Shown: positions 25,830 to 38,924 of the stretch, piece after piece
How positions within the stretch are numbered: the first letter of the stretch is position 1
Layout of the letters: each line of letters begins with the position of its first letter
Source: Zhengitettix transpicula
Lineage: Eukaryota; Arthropoda; Insecta; Orthoptera; Tetrigidae
Direction of reading: 5' to 3'
Assembly: GCA_037074705.1 (NCBI GenBank)
Contig: CM073593.1
Span: 64,769,501-64,833,500 of the forward strand
DNA length: 64,000 nt
The notes under the pieces: generated by a model
Databases searched by the model: none
Told to the model about the DNA's origin: nothing
The model's input: the letters and a program-made list of their open reading frames with translations, nothing else
Translations under genes and position numbers: made by a program

Positions 25830-26170
25830 GTCTTCTCAACAGGTTTGAGTAGAGAACACTTTAATCATGGTCGGCATACTTCCGGTTACACAGTGTGAAG
25901 ACGTCTATCGAAAGCGTACATCTCTAAAATAATGTAAATTTAATTTTTAAATAGGCTCAATCCTGCGTAAGGGGAAAACCCGTGATGAAGTACCGGAGTG
26001 GAAGCTGTCAGACAGATGACCGTTATTACTGGAGCAGGTGTTTCGTCAGGTTGTCTGCCCTGCGGCGTTCTGCGTCAAGGTCACGTGTCTTACCTGCAAA
26101 CAAAGCAAACACAGAAATGCGGGCCCAGGCCCTTTGCATTTAGTTTTACATAATTTACTGTCGGCTATAA
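25830..26170. promoter_or_regulatory. Island with FTZ-F1/ERR site fused to E-box
   Basis: TCAAGGTCA (26075-26083) is an exact extended nuclear-receptor half site of the kind bound by FTZ-F1 and ERR. It overlaps a canonical CACGTG E-box (26082-26087). An ACCTG and a CTTTGCAT lie within 60 bp. No reading frame is supported. Confidence 0.3.
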
Positions 26171-27839
26171 AACTGGCATACACAGCATCACTTTTTATGG
26201 GGCATTGGAATTTATAGCAAAAGGAATTTTTTATATCTATTTATATGAATACAAAGGGAAAACTCTCCTGCAGTTGGGTGAAATTTTCCAAACTGGTGAT
26301 TTCACAAACGAATATCATGAAAGCAATGTCCCAGAAAATCTTATAGTGCTTATCTTTGGTATTATTAAGTGATACAAGTTATTGTATTGGCGTTCTGTTA
26401 CCACAATTTTCTATATCCATTGTAAATCTAATTCCGTATACGATTTTTACTCTGTAAGGGAATTCACAAAATTTAATAAATTACGTTCTCAATAAAAGTC
26501 TCTAATAATTTTTCAACCAAAATCTATATATATATATATTGTTGCACTATTATTCGACTTTACCGTTTGGGATTTAAAATCGTGTTTTCAATTCTGACTC
26601 ATATAAACTGATTTTAGCACGAATGGCTAGGTTCACGTAATAATAATAATAATTAATTTTTACAAATTTTTCTGAAGCTATCGGTACTTACCGACTATTG
26701 GTATATTACGACACTGAAAATTTTCTTATATCCAATCCGGTTCAGTTGGCAGCACTGCGGAACAGTGAGCTTAATGCTCAGACTACCATTTAGTAATTAT
26801 AGATCACTGAAACGGCCTCAACGGCGCGCTGTCTTCATAAATAATTTTTTTAAATTTGGAATGCGTGCAGAGTGAGTTAAGCCGGTATTTTCAGTTTCCT
26901 TAGAAACACGTGATAAAAATTGGTTTAAGAACGTGGATATTGGCACAATGTATAGATAAAAGTCGGAAACGAACACAGGAAATGACTTTCGCATATTGGC
27001 TATTTGGTTTATTGATTCCGAAAATGCAAGTTGTAATGGTTCTACTCCTTTAAATAATTTTTTGTAGGATATTTTATATAGTTGACTTTCTTGCGCCAGA
27101 CTGCATTATGCACAATGTCAAGCCAATTTCTGCATACTGACTGTCTCCCAAACAAACTACAATTTCCGTCATTACTACTAAGACACTTGATATTTTTTTT
27201 AAAAAATATTTCAACGAATATTATGTTAATAAGAATTTCAAATTCTAATTAACAAATACATCGTCCTGTATTCCGAATTCTGTCATACCAGCGACCTGTT
27301 TCAGATTTTTTTTCAGTTTTCCTCCTCCTGTTATTTATTTTGTCACCCCAATTTAAAGAAATATTGAATGCAGTCCTAAAATATTTAGATTCCTGTCTCT
27401 GTAGTATATTAAATACTGCCACCATTCCAGATTTTAACTCTTCTTGGACACTCAAATAGATTGGTATACTTGTAGGATTAAAATTGATGCTTCAATCGAG
27501 CTACTCTTTGGTTTGGATTGGTAGCGGGAAACGTCAGTTTAGAGACTGGTTTGGTGGGAATCACCATCTTACTCTGTCTTGGACCAGCCTCTTCATATTA
27601 CAACATTTAATTCATCATTCTGTTCCATATACGTTAACCAGTTACTCAAAACAATGGGAATGTCCGTCGTATTGATATTGAGCTTTTTAGAGTTCGAAAC
27701 ATCTAGTTATAAATAAACACATCTTTCAAATACACAACGACATTAAATAGGGTACTGTAATATAAAATTATCGACAAACATAAACAATGTCTATTACTGC
27801 AAATCCAAGAATAGTGGTATGCTAGTATGACGGGTTTGC
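26171..27839. other. AT-rich stretch, no gene seen
   Basis: A short TA run lies at 26524-26539. Two frames of 63-68 codons (27249-27455 minus, 27484-27675 plus) are unrecognised and unsupported. Confidence 0.6.
26524..26539. repeat. (TA)n microsatellite, short
   Basis: About eight TA units. Confidence 0.9.
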
Positions 27840-28050
27840 CTAAATTCTCACACTAAATATGTTAATCTGCAAATGGGCAATTTACATGTGGCAGATACAT
27901 GAAATTACAATAAATATATAATAATTTTAATAAATAACAATGCACGTAAGGACAGCATTTCAATTATAAAAATGTACAATAATATTTATCAACGATAAAT
28001 TTTAAAAAGGACTTCATATACATATGTAAGAATTATATTGTCCTAACCTG
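27840..28050 (+). repeat. Dispersed repeat family B, copy 1
   Basis: Aligns in the same orientation with 58020-58230. Shared blocks in order are TTAAT then CAAATGGGCA, TTTAC, GGCAGATACATGAAATTA, AATAAATAAC, CGTAAGGACAG, TTTCAATTA, then AAAAGGAC and an AT-rich end. Small gaps separate the blocks. No reading frame spans it. It is probably the non-coding 3' part of an old retroposon. The ends are uncertain by tens of bases. Confidence 0.75.
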
Positions 28051-31000
28051 AAAAGGAGAACAGAGGAATTATGCCTAACATTGAGATTAACTGAGGAGGC
28101 AAGGTATTTTATCAGTTCACTTTAGTTAATTGATTATGGATTATGAATTTAATGATTTTCGAACCAGAGTCACTTCACTAAACTAACCAATATTCACTGA
28201 ATTCAACCTTAAGTTTATTTTCGTTACAGCTCCAAACACTGGCAGGTAAATTTTTCGAGTTATTTATTGTCCTATTTAAGAATAAATATTTTCCTTTTTA
28301 CTGTCTGGCCTTTAATTTGAAAATGTGATCACGTCTCTCTACCCAGTCAATTTTTTCGTTCTATCCAAAATTCCCTGCACAGGTTTTTGACTTACAAAGG
28401 CTTTAACGAAAACATGGAAACTAGCTCTTTCCTTCTTCTCTGTAGCGTATCCCACCCTAACAGCTTTATCTTTTCGCTCCCATGCCCAGGTCTTACCTGA
28501 ACGAATTTGCCTTCTTTGTAACATAATTTACCTGCTCGTTCCATTAAGTCAAATCTTTATCATAAGTTTTTTTGATACAAATGATGTTCCCCCTAACAAG
28601 GCCGCCTTTCAACAACTACAGAAAAATCCTCCCCCTCTACACAACGGTTAGCATTAGTAATGTACTATTAAAATATATAGAAACAGATTACAGACCACTT
28701 AACAAACGACACTGTTTAATTTTGAAATGGTACACATTTTATTTTACAGTCACCTCTATTTATTCAAGCACAAAAATAATAAATAATTAGGAATCATAAA
28801 CGGGGGAAAAAAAATATGCCTGGCACTGTACCGCGGTGAACTTCAGAAGTAAGTTAAGATGTCGGGTCGGAAAATATTGACAGTAAAACTATTTTTACTA
28901 ATTATTTGGTATATATCTCTTCATAATGCTCTCTTCCGCTGCTATTATCGCACTGAACTTCACCTTCCACCATTAAATGAATAATACGTGGTTTTACCAG
29001 TAAATGCCCCATCAACTTGGTTCGTGTTCTTGTTAGTGTGTTCCAAATATATCTTCTAACTGATAACTTACTCGTTACATACTTTGAGTATGCTTGGTAT
29101 TTACAGGTCTTAAAGCACAAGAATCATTAATATCGTTTCCTACTAATGAATGATGTTCCGTTTAAACCATACTTTCTCGTAAAACGAATACCAATCTATG
29201 GTACCATACAGAGCGGTGGAACACCTGACAAGTTAGATTTACAGTCGTTGCTTTCCAGACAGGCAGGAAAAGCGATAAATATGTTTTATTACAGTTCAAA
29301 TACCAACCCAGCGATTTAGTGAACACCGCTATTAGAGATTTCCAAACATCTGTGCTTGTTGAACAATGCTAGCTATCGCTGTTGCGATCCAGATTCCGTA
29401 AATTACTGTAAAGCCTGGATAATTTTCCATGCCAGCAGCAGATTCCACGCATTAATTCTAGTTGGCTTGTTGCAGCACATGTTCGCATTGCTTGCCAGTG
29501 TCATTTATTTTCATTACCAAATCGAAGCTGAATCAATACAGAATCACAAAAACGAGGGATCAGAGGCTTTCACTGTAAAGACGTTCACGTTATTAACCTA
29601 AAATATGACGATCGGTGAATTATTTAATTTACAACTCTGAAATTGCAGTTAGGTTGTCGACACCACCTGCGATGCGATCATATTTCATATTTATCATCAG
29701 TCACAATCTGAGATCGGTTCATTTTACGAATTTAAATTTGTTTATTACTTCCCTTTTTTAACATTAATCTTATGTGAACTACAATTGTTTGGTAATTGCT
29801 CAGTTAACATTATGAAAATATTTTATTGTGTTCTATTTATAAAAATTTGTTTATGTATACCGTTACTGTTGAGAATAGCTCACATCTATTTACGTAACTA
29901 TACTTTATTTATAGTTATCATTCAATTTTGAGGTCTAATTTCGATCGCATTATCAAAGAAACGCAACATGTGCATCAATGAGCAGTGTTAAAAATTTGCC
30001 AGAAATAATAATACTTATAACAAATGATAAATAATGTGTAGCATCGAAGTATTAATACTCTATAAAGATATTAACAAAACGCTGAGAATCGAATTATAAT
30101 TATGTATATTACTCAACACTGTACTACACAACAGCAAATAACGTTGGAAACCTAATTAAATATTTTTCCCTTACACAAAGGCTTACTCAAATCATTATGA
30201 AAAACAAATAATTCTAGTACATGTTATGATTCTTGTTATTTAGTTGATATTCGGTCTTTAAGTCCATTTTTGCTAAATCCCGTATTGTATACTTTTATAA
30301 TATTCAAATAAAATTGATCCCAAATTTACGAATGATATCAGTTTGAAATTTAAAATATGGTACTGCATTAGAATGTAGAATAGGATTTTCGTGCTTCTGA
30401 ATCAATCTTAAAATCACGATGTTGAATAAAATTCTTTTTTTTTCCTTTCTCTCCGTAGATGGTATAAACAACCAAATTTTTGTATTCACACACTTTATTT
30501 TTCTTAAATCATATTAACTGTTTGACAAATACACTTATCATATCGCCAAAAATGTAGTCATAAATTTTCGTACCTATTTGTGGATTAAATCTACAATTTG
30601 TAACACATTTAGTATGTATTTAAATTAGCCATGTTACATATGTATCCAAGTAATTATAAAATTTACAAAAAAAACGTTGTTTACAAAGTCTTAAATCTAT
30701 TGTTCACGTTGGCCGATCCCAAACCTGGACGAAACTGAGCACTTCAGTTTGTCTTGAATAATTCAAACTTCCGCTGAATGCTGATCGAAGGGTTAAATTA
30801 AAATTAGTCAGAGAGAAAGTTTTTCGGATTCAATTTGGAGGGGTTTTAATTCATTTAGCTACTCACAAAGTTTCGACAACTTTAATTCATATAATCAGTT
30901 ATATGTTAATCTTCCACATCAGGCAAATGTGACAGGTGCAGAATTTTAAAATAAAAATTCATCTACCTCCATCTCTACATGTGCGTTTTTGAATTATTAT

Positions 31001-32219
31001 AACCACGCTGGAGCCATTCCTGAAAGCTGAAACTGAAAATGAAAGAATGAAAAGTTGTTGTTGCGGATTTATAAGACTACGCGTTTTATTCTTCAGGTTG
31101 AAGTGGCTGTACTTCAAAAATATCTCTCTAGTTTTGTAAGGAGGAAATCCTCTGAACATCCAAATTAGTACATCGGTAAGGAAAGCATTTGAATGTTCTT
31201 CATATTCTTTACAAACTCTGAAAGATAAAGAAATGAGTACATCTTCTGACTGTTTTTGAGGTTAACGTGAGTTTGTCAATATTTTTTTATCCTACACCTT
31301 TTTTCCGTATATTATATGAGTTGCGGTTTTACATTTATGTAGATACCGGCATATATTTTCCAGCAGATGAAACTTTCTACTTTATCATTCTCAAATCTCG
31401 GAACTTAATTCCGTGAGTAGGTCCGAAATAAATATTAGCGAATAGGCAGATATCGACTTTCGAAAACTAATCTTGCCCTCAGGTGCCTCTTTACTGCGAC
31501 TTCTCAAATCCTTCCGGGTTCGCAAACTGGTGATGATACGTCCATGACGGACTCGCTGATGATCTCGGTCAGATTTGTAGCGCTGCGTCTCAAATGATAA
31601 AAATTCATCTCGCTTCAAAAAAATCAGTGTCCAAAATTATTAATGTTTAAATTCTACCTAATACGTATCTAAAATAATTATTGTTGGCTTCTAAACATAG
31701 TGTCTGAGTGCTAAATATAAATCAGCCTGTGGGTATGGAGCGCTGCTCAATTTATCTATCCCGCCAAAATCATTGGCGGGAGAAGTCAACACACTTAAAA
31801 TTTTTTGGTGGGTGTGACAAATTTACGTGTTTTGTATTCATCCACCAAAAGGTTCGTTGCAAAAATAATTTTTGCCTTTCTAGTTTCAAAGAGAAATATT
31901 CCCTGCTGACATGAAGCTAAATACAAATATACATACATTGAATTCCATGTGAATACAACTCCGTCTGTTGGTGACACTGCAGGGTATTACTGTTAGGGTG
32001 AAATAGTATGTGTTTAATCGAATTTTTTTTCTAATCCCAAATTGAATTATTTAAAACTAAAATTTCACTATTTTTATTACTGAAGCATTTACAGTTAAAT
32101 TTGGAGTGGAGGCTCTTTGACTCGTAATATTTCTTCCTCCAAAATTTGCAGTGAAGGACATTAATAAAACCAAACTACTTTGAAATTATTAAAAATTGTA
32201 CCACTACAGTTGTTCCTGG
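28051..32219. other. Long AT-rich stretch, no gene supported
   Basis: A GC-richer patch at 28330-28530 has a 61-codon Lys/Arg-rich minus-strand frame with no recognised domain. Frames at 28902-29120, 29356-29601, 31391-31618 and 31708-31914 are likewise unrecognised. Near 31960 a CTGTTGGTGACACTGCAGGG stretch looks repeat-like but has no partner here. Confidence 0.55.
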
Positions 32220-32620
32220 CAGTTACGATACGTGCCACAGTTGTCGAAGGAAATGAAGGTCAAAGTAAGTTGTGACTGGGTTTGATCCTTGGTGTTTGGC
32301 GCCCCGCTGTTGCACCGCGTAGGGAATGAGGTCCCCGCCCGTAAACCGCATTATTAATGTCGGCCGTATGGTTCTGTCACAGCAGCAGCATTGTCATATC
32401 GGAGCTCTGTGTGTGCATTACACAATCGAGATAGACATTATTTGTTGAGGTAAAGCGGCGGCGCTTTATAACTGCCTGTTACTAAGGACGGGTGCGCTGT
32501 TAAATTATTTATTACCTAGACATTGAGTGCGGCTGAAGGAAAATGATAAGTCTGTGCTTGTAATGTTGGGTTGGCGAGAAGGAGACGGCTGAGCTGCCGT
32601 AAATCCTCCTCCTCTATTTT
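32220..32620. promoter_or_regulatory. GC-richer island, candidate enhancer
   Basis: AAGGTCAAAG (32256-32265) is a nuclear-receptor half site with a partial second half. ATTATTAAT and TTTATAAC homeodomain-like words and GGCGGCGC tracts follow. Minus-strand frame 32505-32732 is unrecognised. Confidence 0.25.
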
Positions 32621-33008
32621 CTGTTTTCATAAATACACATTTCAAATCGACGCAACATAAAAAATAATACAATTTTTTACTGAAGGTAAGGTCTTTGTGA
32701 AAATAAGTTACAAACTGTATAGTAGTATACATAACTTTCTAACAATTTATATTAATAATATTTTAAAAAAATAATATATATCATATATTACTTAATAATT
32801 TGCTGTATACTGACAGAATTCGTAAAATGACGTGATAATTCGTGTCTTCCGTATACGGAATGTCTTTTAATATTATGTTACATTACCAACGTTGTAGCAG
32901 TTGTTCTTAATTAATTATAAACTAATATAACGATTTATAGACAATTAAATAGTAAAAAATATTAAATTATTTAATTAATAAAAATTATATTTAAATGAAA
33001 AACGATAA
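32621..33008. other. AT-rich stretch, no gene seen
   Basis: Very AT-rich; no supported feature. Confidence 0.6.
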
Positions 33009-33050
33009 GGCGCACAACGTTTCATCCCAACATTTGGCCTCTTCAGATGA
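33009..33050 (-). repeat. Decayed hammerhead-like motif
   Basis: On the minus strand CTGAAGA (33046-33040) is followed by a segment able to pair CCAA with TTGG, then GAAAC (33023-33019) and GTTGTG. This is the same ordered core as at 51927-51977. The position of the cleavage triplet reads GTG, which would not be cleaved, and helix I does not pair, so it is a decayed copy if the relationship is real. An origin in a Penelope-like or similar retroelement is inferred. Confidence 0.35.
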
Positions 33051-34739
33051 TGCAATATTATTCATAAGCTAAACGGAGAACTATAAATTTTGTAACTTTC
33101 AGGTATAATGATTAGTGTAATGATTAGATATACGAACAAAATTAAAATAAAATGAAACATTTTGAAAACACGTTCAAAATTTCTTAATTAACAGTCCAAT
33201 GAAGTATTTTACCATCATGAAAGGAAAGAATGTCAATATTTTCATTTAAACGAAACTTGCAATGCAGCTACAAATTTTTAAATAAACTCGAATAAAATAG
33301 GAAATATTTGAGAAAAAAATAAACATTTAAATCATAAAAAAATTAACATTTTTGATATAATTTTTAACGTAAATAGCCTTTTTGTCATATCTAAAATTAA
33401 GAATTTTTGTCAGTAATCTTATGGTTTGTCCTTACTTACTCATTGTCAATGTAATTTAGTCAATTTTCTATTAGTTATTATTAATCAAGTTATTAATAAA
33501 TTTAATTTTATTATTTTATAAATTATCAGACTGTTAAATTTTGATGTAAATTTAATGGTGTAGAAAGCCCAAGAAATGGTCATAATTTTTGTATATAAAA
33601 ATGCAAGAAATTTAGACCCTATTTTAATTCATGTTAATCTGTTATCATCAGTAAAAAATAAAGAGTACTGCTATTTTATAACCATAACTCTAAAATTATA
33701 CATATTTCCGAATAGTATGCACATATTATAAAGCTACTTTTAATATTTTTTTTATCGAAAATACAATTTTAAAAAGCATTTCAATATCGTGTTACAAAGA
33801 AAAATGACTTTATGAGGAATATTTCTTATTGAATGACAAGGAGTATCTTTGCTATGGAGAAAATGCGAGGAAAACATGTCTAAATTAAATTTTGTTTTCT
33901 GAATTTGATCACGAATTTATCTGTCAAATAATTTTCAATTCATTCAAAGACAAATCTCACATTTACGTGAAAGATGTTAATGTAGAAAGGAATAAAATAC
34001 ACTTTGTTATATATATTTTCTTTGCTTAAATTTAAAGAAAAATTACGTAATATTTAACTCATCCACTACGATCTCGACAATACATCTGTAGAGATGTATG
34101 GGAAATTTTTACAGAGGCGGACACGATCTGTATCGAACTGAGTATGAGAAGTACTTCAACGACATCAGCATTGTTTGTTTTTACTTATCTCTACCTCAAA
34201 CATTTACTCAGTATTTCCAACATAAGGAACTAAAGTAGTTTTATGTCTACATAAATCTTCGTAGTTCTAAATAAAAATATACTGATTAATGCTCAACTGG
34301 AAACCAATAATTTTCTGATTTTTTTTTAGAAAAATGGCACGTATCCACAGTAATTATTATAACTATTTATAAGAGTATATTATAGAAACAAAACTTTTGG
34401 CAAAAGTTTGCTAATTATCGTCTGTTGAAACTGAAGGAAATTAACGCAGAGAAAGTCCAGTTTGATATATGGAAAGTTGTTGGAGAATTTGGTGTGGTCT
34501 GGGAATATTTACGTTTATTCTATTTCAAAAGATTATAGTGGCGAAGTATTACCGAAATTCTTGTTTTCATTATTGCTATAAATAATAATTTTATGACGTC
34601 ATAAACTGAGACTTGGTACCAGTGACCTTTGGTAGCTTTTTTCTAACCAGTTCTGTATCGACATCATCTATTTTCTTGCATAAGAGAGCATACAAATCGT
34701 TTCATGTCCAAAAAGGAATTTCTTCCCAGTTTGAGGAAT
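33051..34739. other. AT-rich stretch, no gene seen
   Basis: No supported feature. Confidence 0.65.
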
Positions 34740-35580
34740 CTTTTCTGTGCACCATCCACGTGACAGAATATTAGGGATCAATTCCCCCGGCACTGGTACA
34801 TGCATCGTGCTGCCATCGCTAAGCAGAGTTTGTGTTGTGGCAAATTGATCCTCATCGCTTGAACAACGATTTGTCTCACACTTGTGGGATACGCACGCGT
34901 GACTGACGAAAGGCGATTCACACAGACAGAATCCATTACCGGAGCTCGCTCGCTCACATTTTGACTCGCGGCGGAAACGCTATCGGACAATTGATGAAGT
35001 GGTGTGAGATGCTGGGTTGGGGCGTTAGTTGGTTACACGAAGACGCGTTCTGCCTATGAAATGAGCTCTGGCCCTGCTGCATTCAGTTGTGAATAGCGGG
35101 CCCGCTGCATTATTTATAAGGTTTTTCCTCGGCGCGAGTCTCATTCCTCCGTAAAGCACATAATTGGGTATCATACTGGCGGTACCAGCAAGAAAGTTAT
35201 TGTGTCTTCCGTAGGAGGCTTCGCCATTTACATCAAGTAACATAATACAGGCCAACGGAATAGTGCGTACGCGGAGCTCCCCCCCCCCCCCTCCCTACCT
35301 CTTGCTTTTATTCGGTATGCAAATTGAAGGAACGAAGGCGCGTGACCGATGATGCCGTTTCCAAACACAGAAGTTTTATATTTCCGTTCGTCGCGTGACG
35401 ATATAAACATTGCGTATCTGCAGCCAAATTTTCTTCCTGTCGGAGGGGCGGAAAACGGGAGAGAGGAGGCCGTAATTTTTGGCTATAACTGAAGTTGCGA
35501 AACAATAAAACTTCTGTCCGGGTTATTACCCTCTCGGAACACTTCTGGCCTTGCTAGTGTTTTCTATTATATTCTGGTAA
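34740..35580. promoter_or_regulatory. Largest GC-rich island in the window
   Basis: About 0.8 kb with repeated CpG and four short minus-strand frames in different phases (34778-35505), none recognisable. It contains an exact POU octamer ATGCAAAT (35317-35324), a 13-C run (35279-35291), a GCATTATTTATAAGG stretch near 35107 and several GCG-rich words. It could be a CpG-rich promoter of an unseen transcript or a composite enhancer. No TATA-plus-ORF arrangement settles it. Confidence 0.3.
35279..35291. repeat. Poly-C run
   Basis: Thirteen consecutive C, followed by TCCC. Likely length-variable and a possible sequencing weak point. Confidence 0.9.
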
Positions 35581-35859
35581 AAGTCTCCGTGGGAGACGAA
35601 TGGAAAGAGACACGAACGAAACTGACAACAAAATTTTAACATAAACATGTACAGAAAATATTTCTCATTTTGTAACAGATTCGTTTGTATTACTACTAAT
35701 ATTCACGAGTTAATACAATACATATTTATTATCATGAGGATATTTTACGTTAGAATGCATTATAATATTTAAATTAAATATAGCACTGTTACCCACATTC
35801 TTTGTTTAACCTTGGATCTACCTGGACAGCTGTCATCTTACACGACTCATTCAATATTC

Positions 35860-36480
35860 ATTTTAAATTTATTGTGGCAGTCCCTTCGCTACCAGCCGTA
35901 GAATGTCTTCGACGGTCCAATTCCTAGAACGGCTTACCTGCGGTAGGAGGAAGTAACATTGGGAAAACAATAGCCCTTTCCAAACTAAGCTAATTTATTA
36001 AAGATATGTACGATTAAAATTTTGCCCTCCCGACTAACCAGTTATGAAAACTCAAGGATTATTGTGGCAAGTTAGGCCCGAGAAACGATTTATAAAAAGT
36101 GCTTTACGCAACCATAAAATATGCGACCAGACTGGGGTCTCTGCAACACAGCGACGTCCCTCGCAGCTGGTCATCGATGTCTGTCTCGCTGGTAAAATCT
36201 CAAAAAACCAAAGAGCAACCACTCACTGCAACTTCTCCAGTCAGATTCCCCTGACCAGGCCATACATTTGCGTTGTGCATATTTCTCCCGACCTGTGAGA
36301 CCAACTGTTTTTCTATTGGTCCATTTAATTTGTTATGGACCAATCACAGGTCCTAGACGATCCGACGTAGAGCATTCCAACCACGAAACCCTCTGCACCT
36401 GTTGTTTGCTGACGGGAAAACCCCCGATGGAGGTACAGTTACAATCCCCAGCCTGACTGGCACCAAACGGTACTTTTTGC
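35860..36480. other. GC-richer segment with CCAAT hairpin
   Basis: Composition differs from the flanks. Frames of 84 and 62 codons at 36044-36456 are not recognised. A perfect inverted repeat with 10-bp arms ATTGGTCCAT (36315-36324) and ATGGACCAAT (36335-36344) encloses a 10-base loop. It may be an unclassified repeat or a regulatory segment; no second copy was seen. Confidence 0.25.
36315..36344. repeat. Perfect 10-bp inverted repeat
   Basis: The arms are exact complements and each carries an ATTGG/CCAAT core, so it may be a paired CCAAT-box site or a hairpin of an old transposon. Confidence 0.8.
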
Positions 36481-37122
36481 TGATGTTGGATAAACATGGT
36501 TGCTCACGCGTTTAAAGAAACTGACTAAAATATCAGCATAATCAATGAAAAGACGCCTATCCTAAATAACGCGCTATATTATATATATTTTATGAGCATG
36601 AAGAATGTTTCATGTACGAGAAGTAACCACGGTGTGAAACAACATAACTGACAGTAAAACCATCCCAAAAGTCAACGTAGGTGGAAGAGCGAAGAAAAAA
36701 AGAGACCACGAAGAATTGTTATGGACAAATAGTCGCCGCCATCGACAAACATTGTAGAACGTCTGTAGTACACTAAACAGAGAAGCTTCTTGGGAGCAAA
36801 TTCCTAAGCAAATATTTCCCATTGGAAGTGATAATGCCCGCTGTAAACATTGTCCTAAGATTCCAGGGCCCTGTTTCTTGAACAGGTCTCTCGCGGGTCA
36901 AGGATTTTATGTGTGTCCCAGTCTGTGGATTATTTTGAGATGTATGTTGTTTAATCGTATTTATTTTATCAATTAACTAAAACTTATAATAATAGTTAAC
37001 TGCCTGATGTAAAGTTCAAATGTATACGGATATATTGGTGAATATAAAATGATTAGACAGTACTCGAAGGATTATTTGAAGTATAAATTATATTTAACTA
37101 TAAATCATTAATACTTGGCCCC
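36481..37122. other. AT-rich stretch, no gene seen
   Basis: A 70-codon minus-strand frame at 36610-36822 is unrecognised. Nothing else was identified. Confidence 0.6.
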
Positions 37123-37483
37123 TGACAGAATTACAAAAGAACAAAATTAGAACAGGATAATTCGATTATCTGAGGAGAAGTCTTGAAAAACAAGACAGGA
37201 TAAAATTAGAAATGAGCTCCTTACGAAAGAAACTAACGTAACCACGTCTGTCGTTAAAAGCATTTAATATCAAACCCTTAAATAGTATAGTCACGTACAA
37301 AGCATGGAAAATGGAAGATGGCCCAAAGAAATGTACCAAAGGTCACCTCCTGGAAAAAATAAACGAGGCAGACCCAGATTAAAGTGGAAAACCCATGTGA
37401 AAACCATAATGGAGGATAGCAATTTGGAAGAGGGTGATTGGAACGACAAACAGAAATGGAAATTTAAGACAGAAAACCTATAA
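37123..37483 (+). pseudogene. Broken 3' end of non-LTR retrotransposon ORF2
   Basis: The translated + strand shows the C-terminal signature that follows the reverse transcriptase domain in many RTE/Jockey-like LINEs. From 37161 it reads FDYLRRS, then RIKLE and LRKK. After a frame change come SHVQSMENGRWPKE (the usual family form starts with WYGHVQRM) and PPGKNKRGRPRLKW, ending with DWNDKQKWK and a stop at 37481-37483. Breaks are a stop just before 37161, a stop after LRKKLT, a frameshift and a stop where the family normally has W. The upstream polymerase and endonuclease domains are absent, as expected for a 5'-truncated insertion. It is dead. Confidence 0.85.
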
Positions 37484-38924
37484 AAGGGGGAATATTATAT
37501 AATCGGAATGTAAAATATATTTTAAGAACTTTATGCCAAATTTCTTTATCGAAAAATTTTATTTAAGTATTTCTAACATTATTTACTAATTTACTAATGT
37601 GATTCATCAGCTGTATTGTGTGTTGATGAGGCAACAGTATTACGTGATATAATACCAATCACAGAAACAGTATTACTAATAATTGCGATTTTAGCTTTCG
37701 GCACTCTGTTTTGGCGCCATCACGTTTCAAACAAAACTTAATTAATTTATTCAGCATATCACGATTACAAAAAAATTGACCATAAATGACAAGTTAAAAA
37801 ATTAATTAGTAGTCTCACTATGGTTGGTTCAGCGAGCATTGCCCATAATTTGTTCCAAAACAACACGTAATTTGATTAAGTTCATAATTGACCCTCATCA
37901 TCCAGTTAGAGAAACGTTGGATTGATAAACGGCACAGATCAGTGTAATAACAATAGCGATAAATATATTTAAACCTCGAGTCGTTTATTTTTTTAATTAT
38001 AAACGTGTTTAAATATAACTATTAAATTGAATATGTAAATAAATAGGCAAATAACAGAAATAATTCAGTGATTTCTGTACTCATTGTGAATTTCGTCAGT
38101 TAATTCAAAAAACGCAAGTATAGTAAGAAATACACCATACAAACCACGTGACGAACTCAAAAATTTTTCACACGAAGCTGAATTCAACCACCCGACGGAA
38201 GCAACAAGGTTTGCAGAAACGTCATGTGATATGTATTTAGCACTTTGTCTGTTAGTTCGTAACTCATTTGTCTAATTTCTAACGTTCAATATTGTACAAT
38301 TTCAACTGTTTAATTAATTTTAAATAATTAGCATTAAATTTTCGTAAATTTATCTTTTTTGTCTGTTGTTTAATTCAGAGGCAAACGTATTTAAAAATGT
38401 TAATATTTTTTAAAGACTGTCGTTTTCACTGTAAAATTGCAATGAACATGAAATTATTTAAACTTTAATCCGATAAATTCAATTATTGATATTGGTGCGT
38501 CTGATTGCTATTCTAACACCTAATAATAAGACTTCCGTTGTTATGAAATGATATTCTAATTACATAAATAAATAATTTTATTTTGTAGTCCTTACGACAG
38601 AAGAAGGATTTACGTGAACACATTTCAGATCAAATACAATATTTTAATCTTTTCATTGTATTTAACATTTCATTATAAATTTACCTCAAACCCAAATTTC
38701 GTTTCAGGAATTTATAGTTCATGGATAACACTAACACTGCGTAAAGGATAACAGTTCAGAATTAAGTTTATTTATATTCGCAAATACACGGTGAATCTTA
38801 GTCAACTTTCGACGGCGGAAATATTTTCAAAGGAAAGGTTGGTATAGAGATGCAGCTGCCAACGCTTCGGAGAGCATACGTAACAAATTATTCTTTAAAT
38901 CCTAAATAATTTATATTATTTCTT
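37484..38924. other. AT-rich stretch, possible LINE tail at its start
   Basis: The first 40-50 bases after the LINE stop may be its 3' tail. The rest holds no supported gene or repeat. Confidence 0.55.
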
